A stretch of DNA of 64,000 nt from positions 62,001-126,000 of the forward strand of contig NDFF03000018.1 of assembly GCA_002150815.3 (NCBI GenBank). The letters are read 5' to 3'. Under the pieces are notes generated by a model that did no database searches, was not told the DNA's origin, and saw only the letters and a program-made list of their open reading frames with translations. This DNA comes from Grammothele lineata (taxonomy: Eukaryota; Basidiomycota; Agaricomycetes; Polyporales; Polyporaceae). The position numbers and the translations under genes are program-made. This document shows positions 13,300 through 24,563 of the stretch, in pieces (positions within the stretch are counted from its first letter, which is position 1; every line of letters starts with the position of its first letter).

Positions 13300-13832
13300 G
13301 GCGGAGGGCGCAAGGCGAAGCGGGGGCGAGTCGGAGACGGTCGCGGGTTGCAGACTGAGCAGTGGCGGAGGAAGGCAGAGGAGGCTCGAGGAAACGACGG
13401 CTCGAACCGGCTGCCGTGGCCCGGCGCTCGCGTATTCATAGCCCGGCGCTGGCGCTTGTTTCCAGAGGTGACGTAATGCGTATTGGCCGGGGAGGGCGCA
13501 CGGACAGGCACAGCACGAGAGACTGACGAGAGCCGCTTGGAGAGTCCGAGAGAGCGCAGAAGCCGGGATCGCGGGCAGGAGCCGCATGCTGTCGCATGGC
13601 TGCCAATGCGCCAGTGGCCGCCAGTAGCCGCCACTGCTTCGAGCCGCCGGCTGCCCCCGCACGAGCCACTCGCGAGCCTCCTCTCTCTCGCGCACGCCTC
13701 TCGGTCGCTCCCCTCCGATCATCCTCCTGTCCGCTTTCTTCCGTCCTTGCCATTCCCGACGCCCGCCCGTCCCGGCCACAACCCTGCCCTCACCAGAGCC
13801 CCGCCCACTCGTCCCGTTCCGACCCCGGCCTC
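13300..13832. promoter_or_regulatory. Divergent promoter region between the Zn2Cys6 gene and MED17
   Basis: A 533-bp GC-rich interval between divergent start codons. It becomes strongly pyrimidine-rich on the + strand toward the MED17 ATG (13740-13832). No repeat or further gene is evident. Confidence 0.45.
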
Positions 13833-15997
13833 ATGGAGGAGCCCCCATGGAAGAAGCTTAAACTTTCTCTCGAACGCCCCTACAAGGACGACAACGGAGA
13901 CCCGCTGCCCGAGCTCCTCGACATCACTCCCGATGGTCAGCACATCTATCGCCCGTGAGTCGATTGACAACGCGTCCTCGTGTCTCCAGCTTAGTGCAGG
14001 GCAGGCGCGAAGACCCGATCGCCGCTGTGGGCACCAAGCTCAGACGGGTCTTCTTGGAGCGCGGTCTCGACTACTTCGAGGCGGAAAAGGCAGCGCGTCC
14101 GTCCACGTCGCGCCAATCTCAGAATGATGCTCAGCACGCCAACGTCACCTCAGACCCCGACGAGTCTGCAGAGCAGACGCACCATATGACTCCCGAGGAG
14201 CTCTTCAAGATGCGCGTGGCGCTCGCCCAGCCCCTCTAGTGAGTCTTCAGAGCGGGTTTGGTGCGTCCGGATGAACAGATTGATCGCAGTACTGCGCTTG
14301 GAGAGATGTGCCAGGCCAGAGACATGCTCAGTCTTCTGCTCTCCTCATCGCTCCCCTCGCAACCCTCCACTCTACCCCCGAACCCGCTTGCCGCGGCCGT
14401 CGTCACGAAACCGCCACCTATCGTCTCGGTCCAGGCGTTCAACGCACAGCTCGCTATCGGGGGCAAGGACAAGGCGCTCCGATCAGCCGCTGACGTTTTC
14501 AAGACCGCCGCCGAAAAGATGGAGGCGGGCCGTGTGGCGGGCGAGAAGTACTGGGTCGACGCGCTCAGGATACGCCGGGGGAATTGGGGTCTTATCCCGG
14601 CGCCGCTGCCACCCGGATCTGCCACCGGCAAAGACGCTGACAAGACGTCAAGGGATTTCCTGATTTCGTTCGGACTGGAGGAATGTAGGTCGAAACGTGT
14701 TTTGCTTGGCCTGTGCGCAGTGTTCATACTAGTTTCATAGCGCCAGCTGCATTTCGCAGACGTGCCGTTGGCCGTATGCCTACGGTAGGTGAGGGGAGTT
14801 CCTTGCAGTTCCCTATGCGCCAGCGCACCCGTCTCCGAGTGTCAATCATACGCACTGCGCTAGACGGCACCCGCCGCACGACATACAACCGTCTAGCTGA
14901 TCCCGACGACGGTTCCTTGGACGGCGCGTTATGCGCAGCACAAATCGAGGTCGTCGAGCAGGAGATTTTCGCGGCGCTCATTCGTGAAGCTAGTAACCTC
15001 CCCACGGCGTCCGCCGAGGTCTCGGAACGCCTCATCGTCGTCGATGCGGCACAGCATACAGAACTCCGCTTCGAGCTCCTCGACGCCGACAGCCTCAGCC
15101 CCACTTCCTCCACCACCACCTCCACCTCCTCCGGTGGGAACGGCCCTGACCCGCACTGCGACCTCGTTTACGCCCTTCTCGGCGTCCTCCTCGCGCGCGC
15201 GCACCGCGCCTTGAAAACAGCCCGACTCGGTCGCACTGGTCCGGGCACGCAGACGCCCCGAGCATCGCCCCCAGTCTTGCAGCCGGTCATCGATCTGCTT
15301 CAGTACCGCGAGTTCTGGGAGCGCGTGCGCGAAGAGATCGACCGCGTCGTCGATGCACTCCGCCTCGCGGGTGTTCGCACCAAAGTGCACTACGACCCCG
15401 TCGCGGACGGCGGTGAGGCGCTCGCCCGCTCCCTGCTCGCGGACAGGTCGAGCCTCGTCAGTGGGGACGCGCTCTTGCGCATTGACGACAGGCGAGTTCT
15501 ACACGATCTCGTGTCAATGGCATCCGCACTCATATTCGTTTACCTAAAGGCACACATTGAGGTTCACAACGGCGTCGCCCTCAACCCTTGTCGTGCACCT
15601 GCCTCAAGCTACATTGCCTATCGCGTCCATTTCCCAGTTGACGCAACTTTTGGTGGATGAGATCAGCAGTCGTATGCTCAGCCGAATATGCGAGCTCGGA
15701 ACAGAGCTGTGCGAACGAGTCAACGGGACGTGGTTCGTGGATCTCCTCAGTGGCAGAAGCGTTGGCAGATGGCAAAGCTGCGTATTGTAAGGAAATCGCA
15801 GGATTTTACCCTCCCCTCACGTCTAAAATATGTCTAGGAACTTCCATATCATCTTCACGGGCGACGCCATCTCTTGCTCCGCATCAAGATCGGGGCGAGA
15901 CAATCGCCCTTCGCACATCGAGACCTACCATCCTGGGGGGCAATTGTCTTTGCTTGAATGGGTCCGCCACACGATTGAGTCGTCTCTAGGACGATGA
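13833..15997 (+). CDS. MED17: Mediator complex head subunit MED17 (Srb4)
   Basis: MED17 is the scaffold of the Mediator head, linking activators to RNA polymerase II. The ATG at 13833 gives MEEPPWKKLKLSLERPY, then ELLDITPDGQHIYRP. Further exons give DPIAAVGTKLRRVFLERGLD, MTPEELFKMRVALAQPL, LGEMCQARDMLSLLLSSS, KAAEKMEAGR-like helices and VDALRIRRGNWGLIPAPLP, then FLISFGLEE and RLRVSIIRTALDG. The C-terminal exons give PSTLVVHLPQATLPIASISQ, LCERVNGTWFVDLLSG and a last exon NFHIIFTGDAISCSA to WVRHTIESSLGR. Exon order and motifs fit fungal MED17; length is about 640 aa. One intron (15492-15561) uses a GC donor, the only phase-2 donor that joins the two reading frames. The stop lies 163 bp from the convergent RPL5 stop. 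Confidence 0.87.
15492..15561 (+). other. Probable GC-AG intron in MED17
   Basis: A 70-nt intron with donor gcgagt and acceptor ttgag. It joins RIDD-R to FTTASPSTLVVHLPQ. The available GT donors nearby are in phase 0 and would leave the downstream conserved MED17 segment out of frame. Confidence 0.65.
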
Positions 15998-16160
15998 TGT
16001 TTGTTTGTCCAAGGTATTTACGTGAAATGGAACCAGACACACGGTGTGATGATGCGATGAGAGCATGGCAATGGCATAGCCTTATTTTGGGTCATAGGCA
16101 ACGTAGGTATGTGTGTGAAGTGGTACATGCGAAAGATACAACCCGAGAACGAGAGATCGT

Positions 16161-17271
16161 CTACTCGTCGTCGGCATGCTCGGCCTGGAACGCCTCGATC
16201 TTCGCCTGGATGCGCGCCTTGCGCTCGGCATAAGTACTCTTGGGAGTCTGGTACTTTTTACTCTCCGCAGCCCAATCCGTGTCCTTGTCGGTAGGCTTGA
16301 AGGTGGGATCCTCGCGGATGGCCGCATAGGCGTTTGTGTAGATTTCCTCAATATCCTCAGAGCCGACACCGTCCGCGAGGTAAGTCGAGAACTGCTTCTT
16401 GAAGCTAGGACGAAGAGCGTGAGCTGAACTGATGAAGATGTCAGACAGGACTACTCACCGCTCATCGTCCTCCTCCTCAAGAGATTCCATGTACTCCGCA
16501 ACGTGACCGCCAAAGATGTACTTCTTCAGGACCTCCGCATCGAGCTCCTTGCTTTCGGGGTCGTAGCCGGGGAAGCGCTTGTCGCTGTGAGGGATGAAGA
16601 TGCCACCATCGCTGGCACCCTTGAGGGCACCGAAAACGCGAGAGCCGGTCGAAGTGCGCTTGAGACCAACATCAAGGTAGCACTTGAACGGACGGGGGGC
16701 ATCCTCTTCGTCTAGCGTCTCGGTCATGGTAAGAGTGCCGTCGGGCTCAGCAACGCCCTCGTACTTGTCGGCGAGGCCAAGCTTGGTCAGCGCACGACGT
16801 GCGCAAAGAAGACCAGTCGCATATGCTGTAGTGGAGTTAATACACCTGCGAGTGGCATATTGCGCTTGAAACGCACCGGCAGTCCAGTTAGTAAGACCGT
16901 GGTTGATGCCGTAGCGAGGGAGCTCCTTCGAGCGCGCAGCGCAGAAGACGAAGTCACCCTGAAGGCGGGCGTACACGATTTGGACGATGACTTCGCGGTT
17001 TGTGAAGCGAACGACAAGACGGTACTTCGGCGCGTTGCTGTAGACAAGTTAGTACTGAACGGTAGTATACTGGATCTTGCACCACATACTACTTGTTCTT
17101 CGCTTGGGTAACCAACCGCTTGCGCGCGTAGTCTGAGAAGCACTCAGCTTGTTTCCGCAACGATATTTCACAGTCGCACGTACAATCAGTCTTTCCCTCG
17201 CGACGGCGGCGGTACTTCACTTGGAAACGAGAGAAGTACGCATCGGACTTGACCTTCTTGACGAACGGCAT
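16161..17271 (-). CDS. RPL5: 60S ribosomal protein L5 (uL18)
   Basis: RPL5 binds 5S rRNA and is delivered with L11 to the large subunit. Exons read [130 protein letters not shown] and the acidic C terminus [12 protein letters not shown]. All are diagnostic, and about 300 aa is the usual length. The intron inside the [14 protein letters not shown] motif splits a Tyr codon. The ATG at 17271 directly follows a pyrimidine-AG acceptor, suggesting a 5' UTR intron. Codon use is biased as in highly expressed genes. Confidence 0.96.
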
Positions 17272-17428
17272 CTGGGCAAGAAAACCTCATGCTCAGCGTC
17301 TGGCCATACTTCATCCATTCGCGTCCGGAGCCATCCAGCATATTTTTCCGCGATCGGCATATTCAAAAGCATAGGAATTGCATGATACAGCGTTGTGAGG
17401 TCTCCAAGACGTATAGAATGATACTCAC
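17272..17428 (-). other. Candidate 5' UTR intron of RPL5
   Basis: On the minus strand a consensus donor (gtgagtatc) lies 157 nt before the acceptor ttttcttgcccag, which abuts the RPL5 ATG exactly. At 157 nt it is three times the usual intron length here. The sequence upstream of the donor is C-rich, as in ribosomal-protein leaders. The call rests only on splice signals. Confidence 0.5.
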
Positions 17429-17464
17429 CTTGAGGAGGGGGGGGTCTTGAGGAGGGGGGGGGCA
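17429..17464. repeat. Tandem purine/G-tract repeat in the RPL5-RBM42 divergent promoter
   Basis: Two adjacent copies of an 18-19 bp unit (cttgaggaggggggggt), ending in runs of eight to nine G. On the RPL5 strand this is a C-rich pyrimidine tract just upstream of the putative leader intron. It could be part of the ribosomal-protein promoter or form G-quadruplex-like structure. Confidence 0.6.
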
Positions 17465-17698
17465 GGTTCGTTGACGACAGTAGGCTTGCCCGTATACAGG
17501 TCACGGGCGCTCAGAGGATACCCGCCACGTGCTGGAGGTTATGGGGTCCCGCCCGCCTAGGCGCTTACGTAGACGCTTACCGGGTACTTGCTGCTCAGTG
17601 CTCTCTCTCCAAATCCTTCCCCACTCTTACTCCTTCCCATCGTACTCATTTCTTTTCACTCGCCCTCAGCTCTCAATATTTCATACCTATTCAGCATC

Positions 17699-18517
17699 AT
17701 GGATCAATACTCTGCGTCTAACTATTACCAGCAATATCAGTACCAGCAGCAGCAACAATCCTCCTCCGATGTCAATCCTTATCACCAGCCCTACGCGGGG
17801 CCCATGTACCCCATGCCAGGTCCATCTACCTCGGCCCATAGCGCTCCCGTGCCCGCGAACGCTTACGAGTATGACGTTGGAATACTCGCTCAACAGAGTG
17901 TGTACGTTCCGGGTGCCATGATCGATAAGCGGGGAGGCGCGGGCGGAAAGCTGGCCAAGGGAGGGAAACGCACCACCGTTCTGCGTAAAGGTGGCGGCAA
18001 GGTGTGGGAGGACCAAACCCTGCTCGAATGGAATCCTTGTGAGTGGCGCTGTTCCCCCTTCACCCCATAAGTTTCTGGAGCTTATACGACGATCAGCCTG
18101 GTTCCGTCTGTTCGTTGGTGATCTTAGTAATGATGTGTCTGACGACGTACTCTCAAATGCGTTCAACAAATACACGTCCTTCCAGAAAGCACGGGTAATC
18201 CGGGATAGATTGAGCGGAAAGGTAGGTGTTTCCATGCAGCTGTTTTTGGAGTCGCTAACGAGACACCTCAGGCGAAATACGGCTTTGTTGCCTTCTCCGA
18301 CCCAGAAGACTTCCTCAAAGCGTGGAAAGAGATGGACGGTTCGCAGTTCCTTCAATTTCTTCTACATCTCCTGACCTGCTCCCCAGGCAAGTATGTCGGC
18401 AATCGCCCCATCAAGCTGAAGAAGGCCGACAACACTGTTAACCCTGTGGAAATTGGTCACCGCAAGGCCAAACAGCTAGAGAAGGAGCTCAAGAAGAATC
18501 GGCACAAGCCATACTAG
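17699..18517 (+). CDS. RBM42-like RRM RNA-binding protein
   Basis: Starts MDQYSASNYYQQYQYQQQQQ, a Gln/Tyr-rich low-complexity N terminus followed by a Pro/Gly linker. Next comes the motif WEDQTLLEWNPSWFRLFVGD, which with LSNDVSDDVLSNAFNKYTSF and KARVIRDRLSGKAKYGFVAF is the RBM42 RRM signature. After the RRM, KYVGNRPIKLKKADN and a basic C terminus (KAKQLEKELKKNRHKPY) complete the protein at about 220 aa. Three short introns; one falls between RNP1 segments (LSGK|AKYGFVAF). RBM42 family members bind mRNA or pre-mRNA, and human RBM42 is linked to hnRNP K and splicing. The fungal role is not established here. Confidence 0.88.
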
Positions 18518-18896
18518 ACGTCGCTCGAGGTTTGTGAAAATCAGACTCGATAAGTTATCGTAGTAGATATTGTATCACCTATGTACATATAATGCATGCG
18601 TCGTATGTTTATACGAGACACCTAAGTCGCATAAAGGCAGGTTCAGGTTCAGTGTGTTTGCGGTTCAGTTATGCACGATTTTCTGTGCCATAAATCTCAC
18701 AGTGAGATGATAGAGATGTATACAGCCGGTGTGCATGCGTGTGCATGACGCACTAGTTCAGACGCCGAATGGCACAGGGAACGGTAGCGGTAGTAGCAGC
18801 GCGTGCTCTCTCTAGTTTACCTTCTGGCTGTCACCTCCCTCAACCTTCGTTCTTGTCTGGACGAATACTGTTCCGTTTCACTTGGCGGTCTGCGCT
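18518..18896. other. Intergenic: RBM42-like 3' UTR and CTNNBL1 promoter
   Basis: 379 bp between two genes on the same strand. It is AT-richer at 18540-18610 (likely 3' UTR and polyadenylation region). A GT-alternating stretch (tgtgcatgcgtgtgcatg, near 18730) precedes the CTNNBL1 start. No gene seen. Confidence 0.6.
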
Positions 18897-21281
18897 ATGG
18901 ATATTGATAAGCTGTTTAAGGCAAGTAAACGCTACTATTCCTCTACTGTTCTCAGCGTAACTCAGACGTTTATACCAGGTACCCAAGCTGCCGGCTGGTG
19001 GCAGTAAGAGGCGAATGCCGGACAATCTCACTCCTGAAATACTCAAACGCATGAGAATGGACTATGAAGACACCCGTCTTACGCCGACTCATGACTCTGC
19101 GGCGCGCGACAAGGGAAAGCATCGTGCGACCGTTGAGGACGAGAATGCAGACGACGATGCATCCATGGAATTTGCGCCCGGCGGAGACGCGGACTACTTC
19201 GCAGAAGAAGACGATGAGGGTCGGTTCTTTGGCGGGGGTCTCACTCAGGAGCAGAAGGATATCTTGAATATATTCGACCAAGCCGGGGGTGACGGTGTCC
19301 GCGAGGACGTATGTACACCCGACGCGCTCGCGATTCCTGACCCATTACTGAGGCTAGATCCCCGCCAGCTGGAGGACATGACTATTACAGGGGTGCGAAG
19401 GTTACTGACACGCTTTGAACGCGCCGCGAATAAAAACCAAGACCAGCGATCGAAGTATCCTGATGACCCTACGAAGTGCGTACCTAGATTGTGCGTATCA
19501 TTCACGTCCTTGGTTGACCATCTACCTTTCGCAGATTTATTGACTCAGAAGCGGACCTAGACCTTGCGTTGAAAGCACTGCTCCCGCTCGCACAGTCGCC
19601 TGCTCTAGCATACCCGGAGATTATTCGTACGGGTGCCGTCGAGCGACTTGTTGGTCTCCTCAGCCACGAGAACATGGACATCGTGATCGACGTGGTGGAA
19701 GTCATCAATGAGTTTACGGACGAGGATGCTGGTAATGACGTGGAGGACGAAGACGAAGAAGAGGCGGAAGGAAGTCGAGAAGACGCGCTTAAGCAACTCA
19801 TGGAGACTCTAGTGAGCTTCCCTCTATCATGTTCTATCTCCTGTTGCTCGAACAGAATCGTAGTTGGCGCATTCCATTCTGGAACTCCTGGTGGACAATT
19901 TGAGCCGTTTTAATGAGCAGGAAGAATCTGACAGGCAAGGTATCTTCCATGTACTCGGTGGGTTGATATACAGTCATCCGCGGAGGTTCTATTTAACTAT
20001 ACAACAGGCATCTTCGAGAATATGCTTGGGTTCAATTCAGAACTGTCAAGACAACTTGTTGCTAACACAAAGATTCTGGCATGGCTCTTGACGCGAGTGG
20101 AGTCACCCCAGCATGACGAGAACCGAGGTTACGCTGCCGAAATCCTCTCTATCCTGCTCCAGAACAATCGTGAAAACCGACTTGCCTTCGGAAAAAGGGA
20201 CGGCATGGAAACGCTTCTCAAAGCGCTCTCGGTGTGTAAGTTCGATATCGTCTTCATGCATCTCACTGACCGTGGACGTTGAACAGTGCTATCGTAAAAG
20301 GGACCCCATCAACGCGGAAGAGACAGAATTCATGGAAAACTTGTTTGATGTGCTATGCTCTGCGTTGAGCGAGCCGGAGATTAAGCAGCATTTCCTGGAC
20401 AGCGAGGGTGTCGACTTGATGGTTCTCATGATGAAGTATGTGCCCTATCTTCCGTCGCGCATACCATTTCTAACTTCGGTCGTAGGGATAAGATGCAAGC
20501 TCGTTCACGTGCTATCAAAGTCCTGGATTATGCCATGTCTGGTCCTGCAGGGACTGTCGCCTGTGAAACTTTCGTTGAGGCTCTGGGTCTCAAAACGCTC
20601 TTCTCGTCATTCATGGGCAAGGCGAGCAAGAAGCAAAAGGCCATTTTAGGTCATGCAGCATCTGAGGACACTGCGCATACTCTGGGCATTGTGTCTTCAC
20701 TGCTCTCGAACCTGGCCTCAGATACGCCCCCGCGCGTCCGGCTACTCGCCAAATTTGTGGAGAACAGTTACGAGAAGCCCGAGAAGCTGCTCGAAATCCG
20801 AGATTCTGCTCGGGCACGGCTCAAAGCGACAGAAAAGGACGTTGAGGACGAGAAGAAGGTGCATAGTACATCTAAATTCGTTACAACCCATCTAACAGCT
20901 GCTCCGTTTTAGCGGATGGAAGAGGATGATGAAGACATAGGGGAGATGGAAGACGTTTGGTACATTCGGCGGCTTGACGGCGGCCTGTTTACGTTGCAAA
21001 CGGTCGACTACATTCTCGCATGGATCTGCATGGAGGACGACGGGGTAAGCCTACAGCCTGCACTGCTTCTGTTAGTCTGTCTGACATCGCCGCCTCCGTA
21101 GGTGCGCGCACATGTACAGAAATTGCTGGATCGCAAGAGCCAGACCTTCAAAGACATCGTCAAGACGCTCCGCATCTACCACGACAACGTCGACGAAGAC
21201 GAAGGCACGGTTGTGTCCGACGGCGCCCTTTCACAGCGAGAGATCCTGCAAAATCTGATCACCTTCTTGGAAGTCTGCTGA
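18897..21281 (+). CDS. CTNNBL1: Beta-catenin-like protein 1 (CTNNBL1), spliceosome-associated
   Basis: An armadillo-type protein associated with the Prp19/CDC5L complex of the spliceosome. A tiny first exon (MDIDKLFK) joins VPKLPAGGSKRRMPDNLTPE. The family core follows: LTQEQKDILNIFDQAGGDG, PTKFIDSEADLDLALKALLP, LAYPEIIRTGAVERLVGLLS, NMDIVIDVVEVINEFTDED, ILELLVDNLSRFNEQEESD, LGFNSELSRQLVANTKILAW, ENRGYAAEILSILLQNNREN, INAEETEFMENLFDVLCSAL and SRAIKVLDYAMSGPAGTVAC. The acidic C-terminal region (DIGEMEDVWYIRRLDGGLFT) and the end LITFLEVC match CTNNBL1 closely. About 600 aa, many short introns. The first intron has a gcaagt donor. The stop is 74 bp from the convergent UTP15 stop. Confidence 0.93.
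18921..18978 (+). other. Probable GC-AG intron after CTNNBL1 exon 1
   Basis: Donor gcaagt follows LFK codons in phase 0, with acceptor ataccag before VPKLPAGG. A GT donor four bases downstream would require a phase-1 acceptor, and none of the nearby AGs restores the conserved frame. The 3' end is placed within a base or two. Confidence 0.65.
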
Positions 21282-21355
21282 TTATCTATATTGAACACTA
21301 TGAAATACAATATCTGTAGCACTAATAGCAATGCAATAGTCCGAGACCTGGACGC

Positions 21356-23217
21356 CTACCGTGAGATGGAAAGCGCCGCGGAGGCTAGGAGCATGTCTAG
21401 CGCGCCTTTAGCCTTGACTAGCTCCTTTTGGAAGTGCAACTCTGCTGCAACCTTTTTCCGTAACCTAACGAACAACGTGTCGATGAGCGGGGACTGCCCA
21501 AGCACGGGTGTGTACATCTCTGCCAGGATCATCGTTAGTGCATCAATGGCGTGATGGACAGTTGGATGTGACACACCGATCACAACACTGGCAACATCGC
21601 ACACCATTTCTCCAAACCGGGGGTCTGTGACATACTTGAGTAACAGCCGAAGGACAGGCTCCAAAAGAACGTCGTCGCGCCCTGCTAGTGCTGTTCGTAA
21701 GCCGTCTCGGTGTATGAGCTCCTGGATCAACGAGAAGGTCGTTGTTGGAGGGACAGTCTACGACTTCAGTCAGTCGACTTGCCTCAACACCCGTCTGCAT
21801 CGGGAACGTACCTTCCGTAGGACAGAGTCCAACGCGGCAGAATACTTGAAGTTTTTCAGGAGCCTGTCGTACTCCCGCAAGCGCTTCTTACGCTTGCTCT
21901 CCACTCTGAGCTCATCAACGTCGCCTATTGGTCTTGACTTTTTCTTCTCTTTGATGCGGCCCTGCCCGAGCGTGGGGAGGACTCCGCCGAGGAAAGACTC
22001 GAATGCACCAGTGCGGAGGGACGCAACAGAGAAAAGATCCTGCGAGGCGGGTTCCGAAGTTTTCGGCTGTCGACGACGTACAGAGAGGGTGCCGTCTGAC
22101 ATTCCCGCAGCAATATGGGTCTCGTCAGGCTATAGATTGTCTTGATAAGCAAGAAGCTAGGTAGAGATTCAGCGCGACAACTAGGACTCACCGAGAGGGC
22201 TAGACAGAGGACGGGTGCAGGGTACCGCATTGTATGCGTGACTCGGTACGTGCTCACATCGTAGACCTTAACCATCTGGTCTAAGCTTCCCGTGAGTATC
22301 CGGCTTGCATCCGAGTTGAATGCGAGCGAGGTAACGGTTTTCTGATGATTGGATATGGCGCGTGTACATCGTCCACCTGCAACAAGATCCCATGCCCGGA
22401 GGATGGGGCCTGCTGTGGAAAGTACAACAGTGCCCGAGGGGAACATGAGCACCTGCTCGACTGGAGAGGTATTGCGTGTGCCTGCTTCACCCGAAGCATC
22501 GCCCATGACCATTTCACATTCTCCTGTTCTGGAGTCAAATAGCCGTACTGTGGCGTCATAGGAACCGGTCAGGACGAGGTGGGGGTTGGATGTGGAAACC
22601 TGTCCTGTGCGGACATAGTCATTGTGGTCGAGAAAAGTGGTGATAGCAGCTTGCGAAGGCACGTCCCAAAGCTTCACTGTTGTATCATCGGAACAGGAGA
22701 GGACTTGCGTCTGGTCGAGAGGAGAGAACTTCGCAACGTGGACCGGCTGCTTGTGAGAATCCAACGTCCGGAGAATCGCGCGTGAGTTGATGTCAAATAC
22801 CTGGAAAATGGGAATTTAAGAAGTTGCTAGGCGTTGGACAGGGAGTCACCCCCTTCCAGAGCCGTCAGACGTCCGGCGCGTTAGCATGAAGATGAGACTG
22901 ACCTGGACCAATCCGGTGTCATCTCCTGCGACTACGAGTTTGCCGTCCCCCCTGATGCACCCGCTCCGCGCAACGTCTTTGAATCGCGAGATAGTCTTGG
23001 TAATTTTTTGTGTCCTTGGCGCATATATTTGCACGCGGGTCGCGGCTGTTACAGCGTATCGGTGCGGCTTGGACGGGGAGAAGTGAATGGAGGTGACTGG
23101 GGCGTATTCCTTGATGAAGACGGGATGCTTGTACTGTCGCCAGTGTCGCGACTCCGCGTTGTGTTTCGTGGACGCAGGACGCGCATGTTTGCGGACTACG
23201 ACGGGGTGGTAATCCAT
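21356..23217 (-). CDS. UTP15: U3 snoRNP / small-subunit processome protein UTP15
   Basis: UTP15 is a t-UTP (UtpA) subunit needed for pre-18S rRNA processing and rDNA transcription. MDYHPVVVRKHARPASTKHN leads into WD repeats: VTSIHFSPSKPHRYAVTAAT, ITKTISRFKDVARSGCIRGD, LVVAGDDTGLVQVFD, HVAKFSPLDQTQVLSCSDDT, VKLWDVPSQAAITTFLDHND, LTGSYDATVRLFDSRTG, VLSTAGPILRAWDLVAGGR and MVKVYDVSTYRVTHTMRYP. The helical UTP15 C-terminal domain follows (KRLREYDRLLKNFKYSAALD, TTFSLIQELIHRDGLRTALA, GVSHPTVHHAIDALTMILAE). Length about 540 aa, normal for the family. Divergent from TCTP across only 283 bp, which suggests a shared promoter for two growth-linked genes. Confidence 0.94.
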
Positions 23218-23500
23218 GGTCGTAAGAGAGGGAGCTCAGCGGACAGCACTCGCACCTTTGCGGAGAGCCCGGCGCGCTTCGACTTAGCGAGCGGGCAGAA
23301 AAAGTTCGAATAAGGCAATGAGCTTCGGAGCAGAGAGGACCCCACGTGACAGACGATAAGGAGATCGATTGATCACCCTTACTCTCGTACTGGCCCGCAA
23401 TTATTTTTCGGTGAAAAGTGTACATAGCCCGCTCCTCCATCTTCCCGCTCATCCTTTAGCTTCCTCTCTTCCCATTCCACCCCCGCCTCTAAAAGCCGTC
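23218..23500. promoter_or_regulatory. Compact divergent promoter UTP15/TCTP
   Basis: 283 bp between start codons. The TCTP side ends in a long CT-rich leader (about 23430-23495), as in highly expressed fungal genes. A cacgtg E-box-like hexamer lies near 23344 (cccacgtgacag). Confidence 0.5.
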
Positions 23501-24178
23501 ATGTTGCTCTACTCCGACGTGATCTCCGGCGACGAGATGTTCTCGGATGCCTTCCCCATGTGCGCCTTGTTTCCCTATTTGCCGTAGCGCAGTAAGATTC
23601 ACAATCTCTACAGCAAGGAGATCGACGGTATTGTCTACGAGGTGGACTGCCAGATGATTACCGTCAAGGCGGGTGCGGACGTCGACATTGGTACGTACAT
23701 CATCTTAATCTACCCGAGCATGAGTGTACTGAACGGGCGAGCACACAGGCGCCAACCCCTCTGCCGAGGAGGGCGACGACGGCGCGCTCGAGGAGGGCGC
23801 GACAACGGTCAACAACGTTGTTTACTCCTTCCGCCTCCAATCGACTCAGTTCGACAAAAAGTCCTATCTCACTTACCTCAAGGGCTACATGAAGGCGGTC
23901 AAGCAGCACCTCCAGGAGAACAACGAGGGACGCGTAGAGGCATTCGAAAAGGGCGCGCAGGCGTTCGCCAAGAAGCTTGTCGCCAACTTCAAGGACTACG
24001 AATTCTACACTGGCGAGAACATGAACCCTGATGGCATGATCGCTCTCCTCAACTACCGCGAGGACGGTGTCACCCGTACGTTCTCTCAATCATTCTGTGA
24101 AAGTCTATGCTCATTTACTCCACTTATTCAGCCTACTTCACCTTCTGGAAAGATGGTCTCAAGGAGATCAAGCTCTAG
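23501..24178 (+). CDS. TCTP: Translationally controlled tumor protein homologue
   Basis: Starts MLLYSDVISGDEMFSDAFP; a short intron follows AT, joining IKIHNLYSKEIDGIVYEVDC. It continues QMITVKAGADVDIG, NPSAEEGDDGALEEGATTVN, NVVYSFRLQSTQFDKKSYLT, YLKGYMKAVKQHLQENNEG, FEKGAQAFAKKLVANFKDYE, FYTGENMNPDGMIALLNYRE, and ends YFTFWKDGLKEIKL. This is a full-length ~168-aa TCTP with both signature regions. TCTP is an abundant cytosolic protein linked to translation, microtubules, growth and stress responses (Tma19 in yeast). Confidence 0.95.
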
Positions 24179-24563
24179 ATCTTCTCCATCGCATATTGGA
24201 TCGGTTCTACTCATTTTTCGCGTGATTATGTTGGTGTATACTCGTAGCGCTGTAGGAAGAGAAGTCACATTATTTGTATCCTCGCAGAATGCCAACCGAC
24301 GGCATAGCACAACTCTGGATCGGGCCTCTCATTCTACGAATCTTTGACGTCTGGAGGAAAATGCCGTGATACTTTCATCGGAACTAGTAACCATGTTGCA
24401 AGCATCATGACATTCGGCGCAAGCGTGAACGCAGCGATGGTAGACATAGAGTGTATGCGAAAAGCGTGCTTTTTATTTCCGAACGGGCATCTGAGCCTCG
24501 ACTAATACAATAAAATAAGCGTAGAGGTCGTGATGAGATCCAATCGAAAGCATGAACAGAAGC
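24179..24563. other. Convergent 3' UTR region between TCTP and PDI
   Basis: 385 bp between convergent stop codons. Sequence is mixed; aataaaa-like AT-rich sequence near 24510 on the + strand could serve polyadenylation. No gene seen. Confidence 0.55.

Larger units (their letters stand above)
17272..17698. promoter_or_regulatory. Divergent promoter region between RPL5 and the RBM42-like gene
   Basis: 427 bp between divergent start codons, holding the candidate RPL5 leader intron, the G-tract repeat and a CT-rich leader (17590-17690) before the RBM42-like ATG. CT-rich leaders are common in well-expressed fungal genes. Confidence 0.5.

Noticed and set aside
17272..17428. Box C/D snoRNA inside the candidate RPL5 leader intron
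   Set aside because: A ggatgaa-like box C and a ctga box D occur, but they are too close together, and no terminal stem was found.
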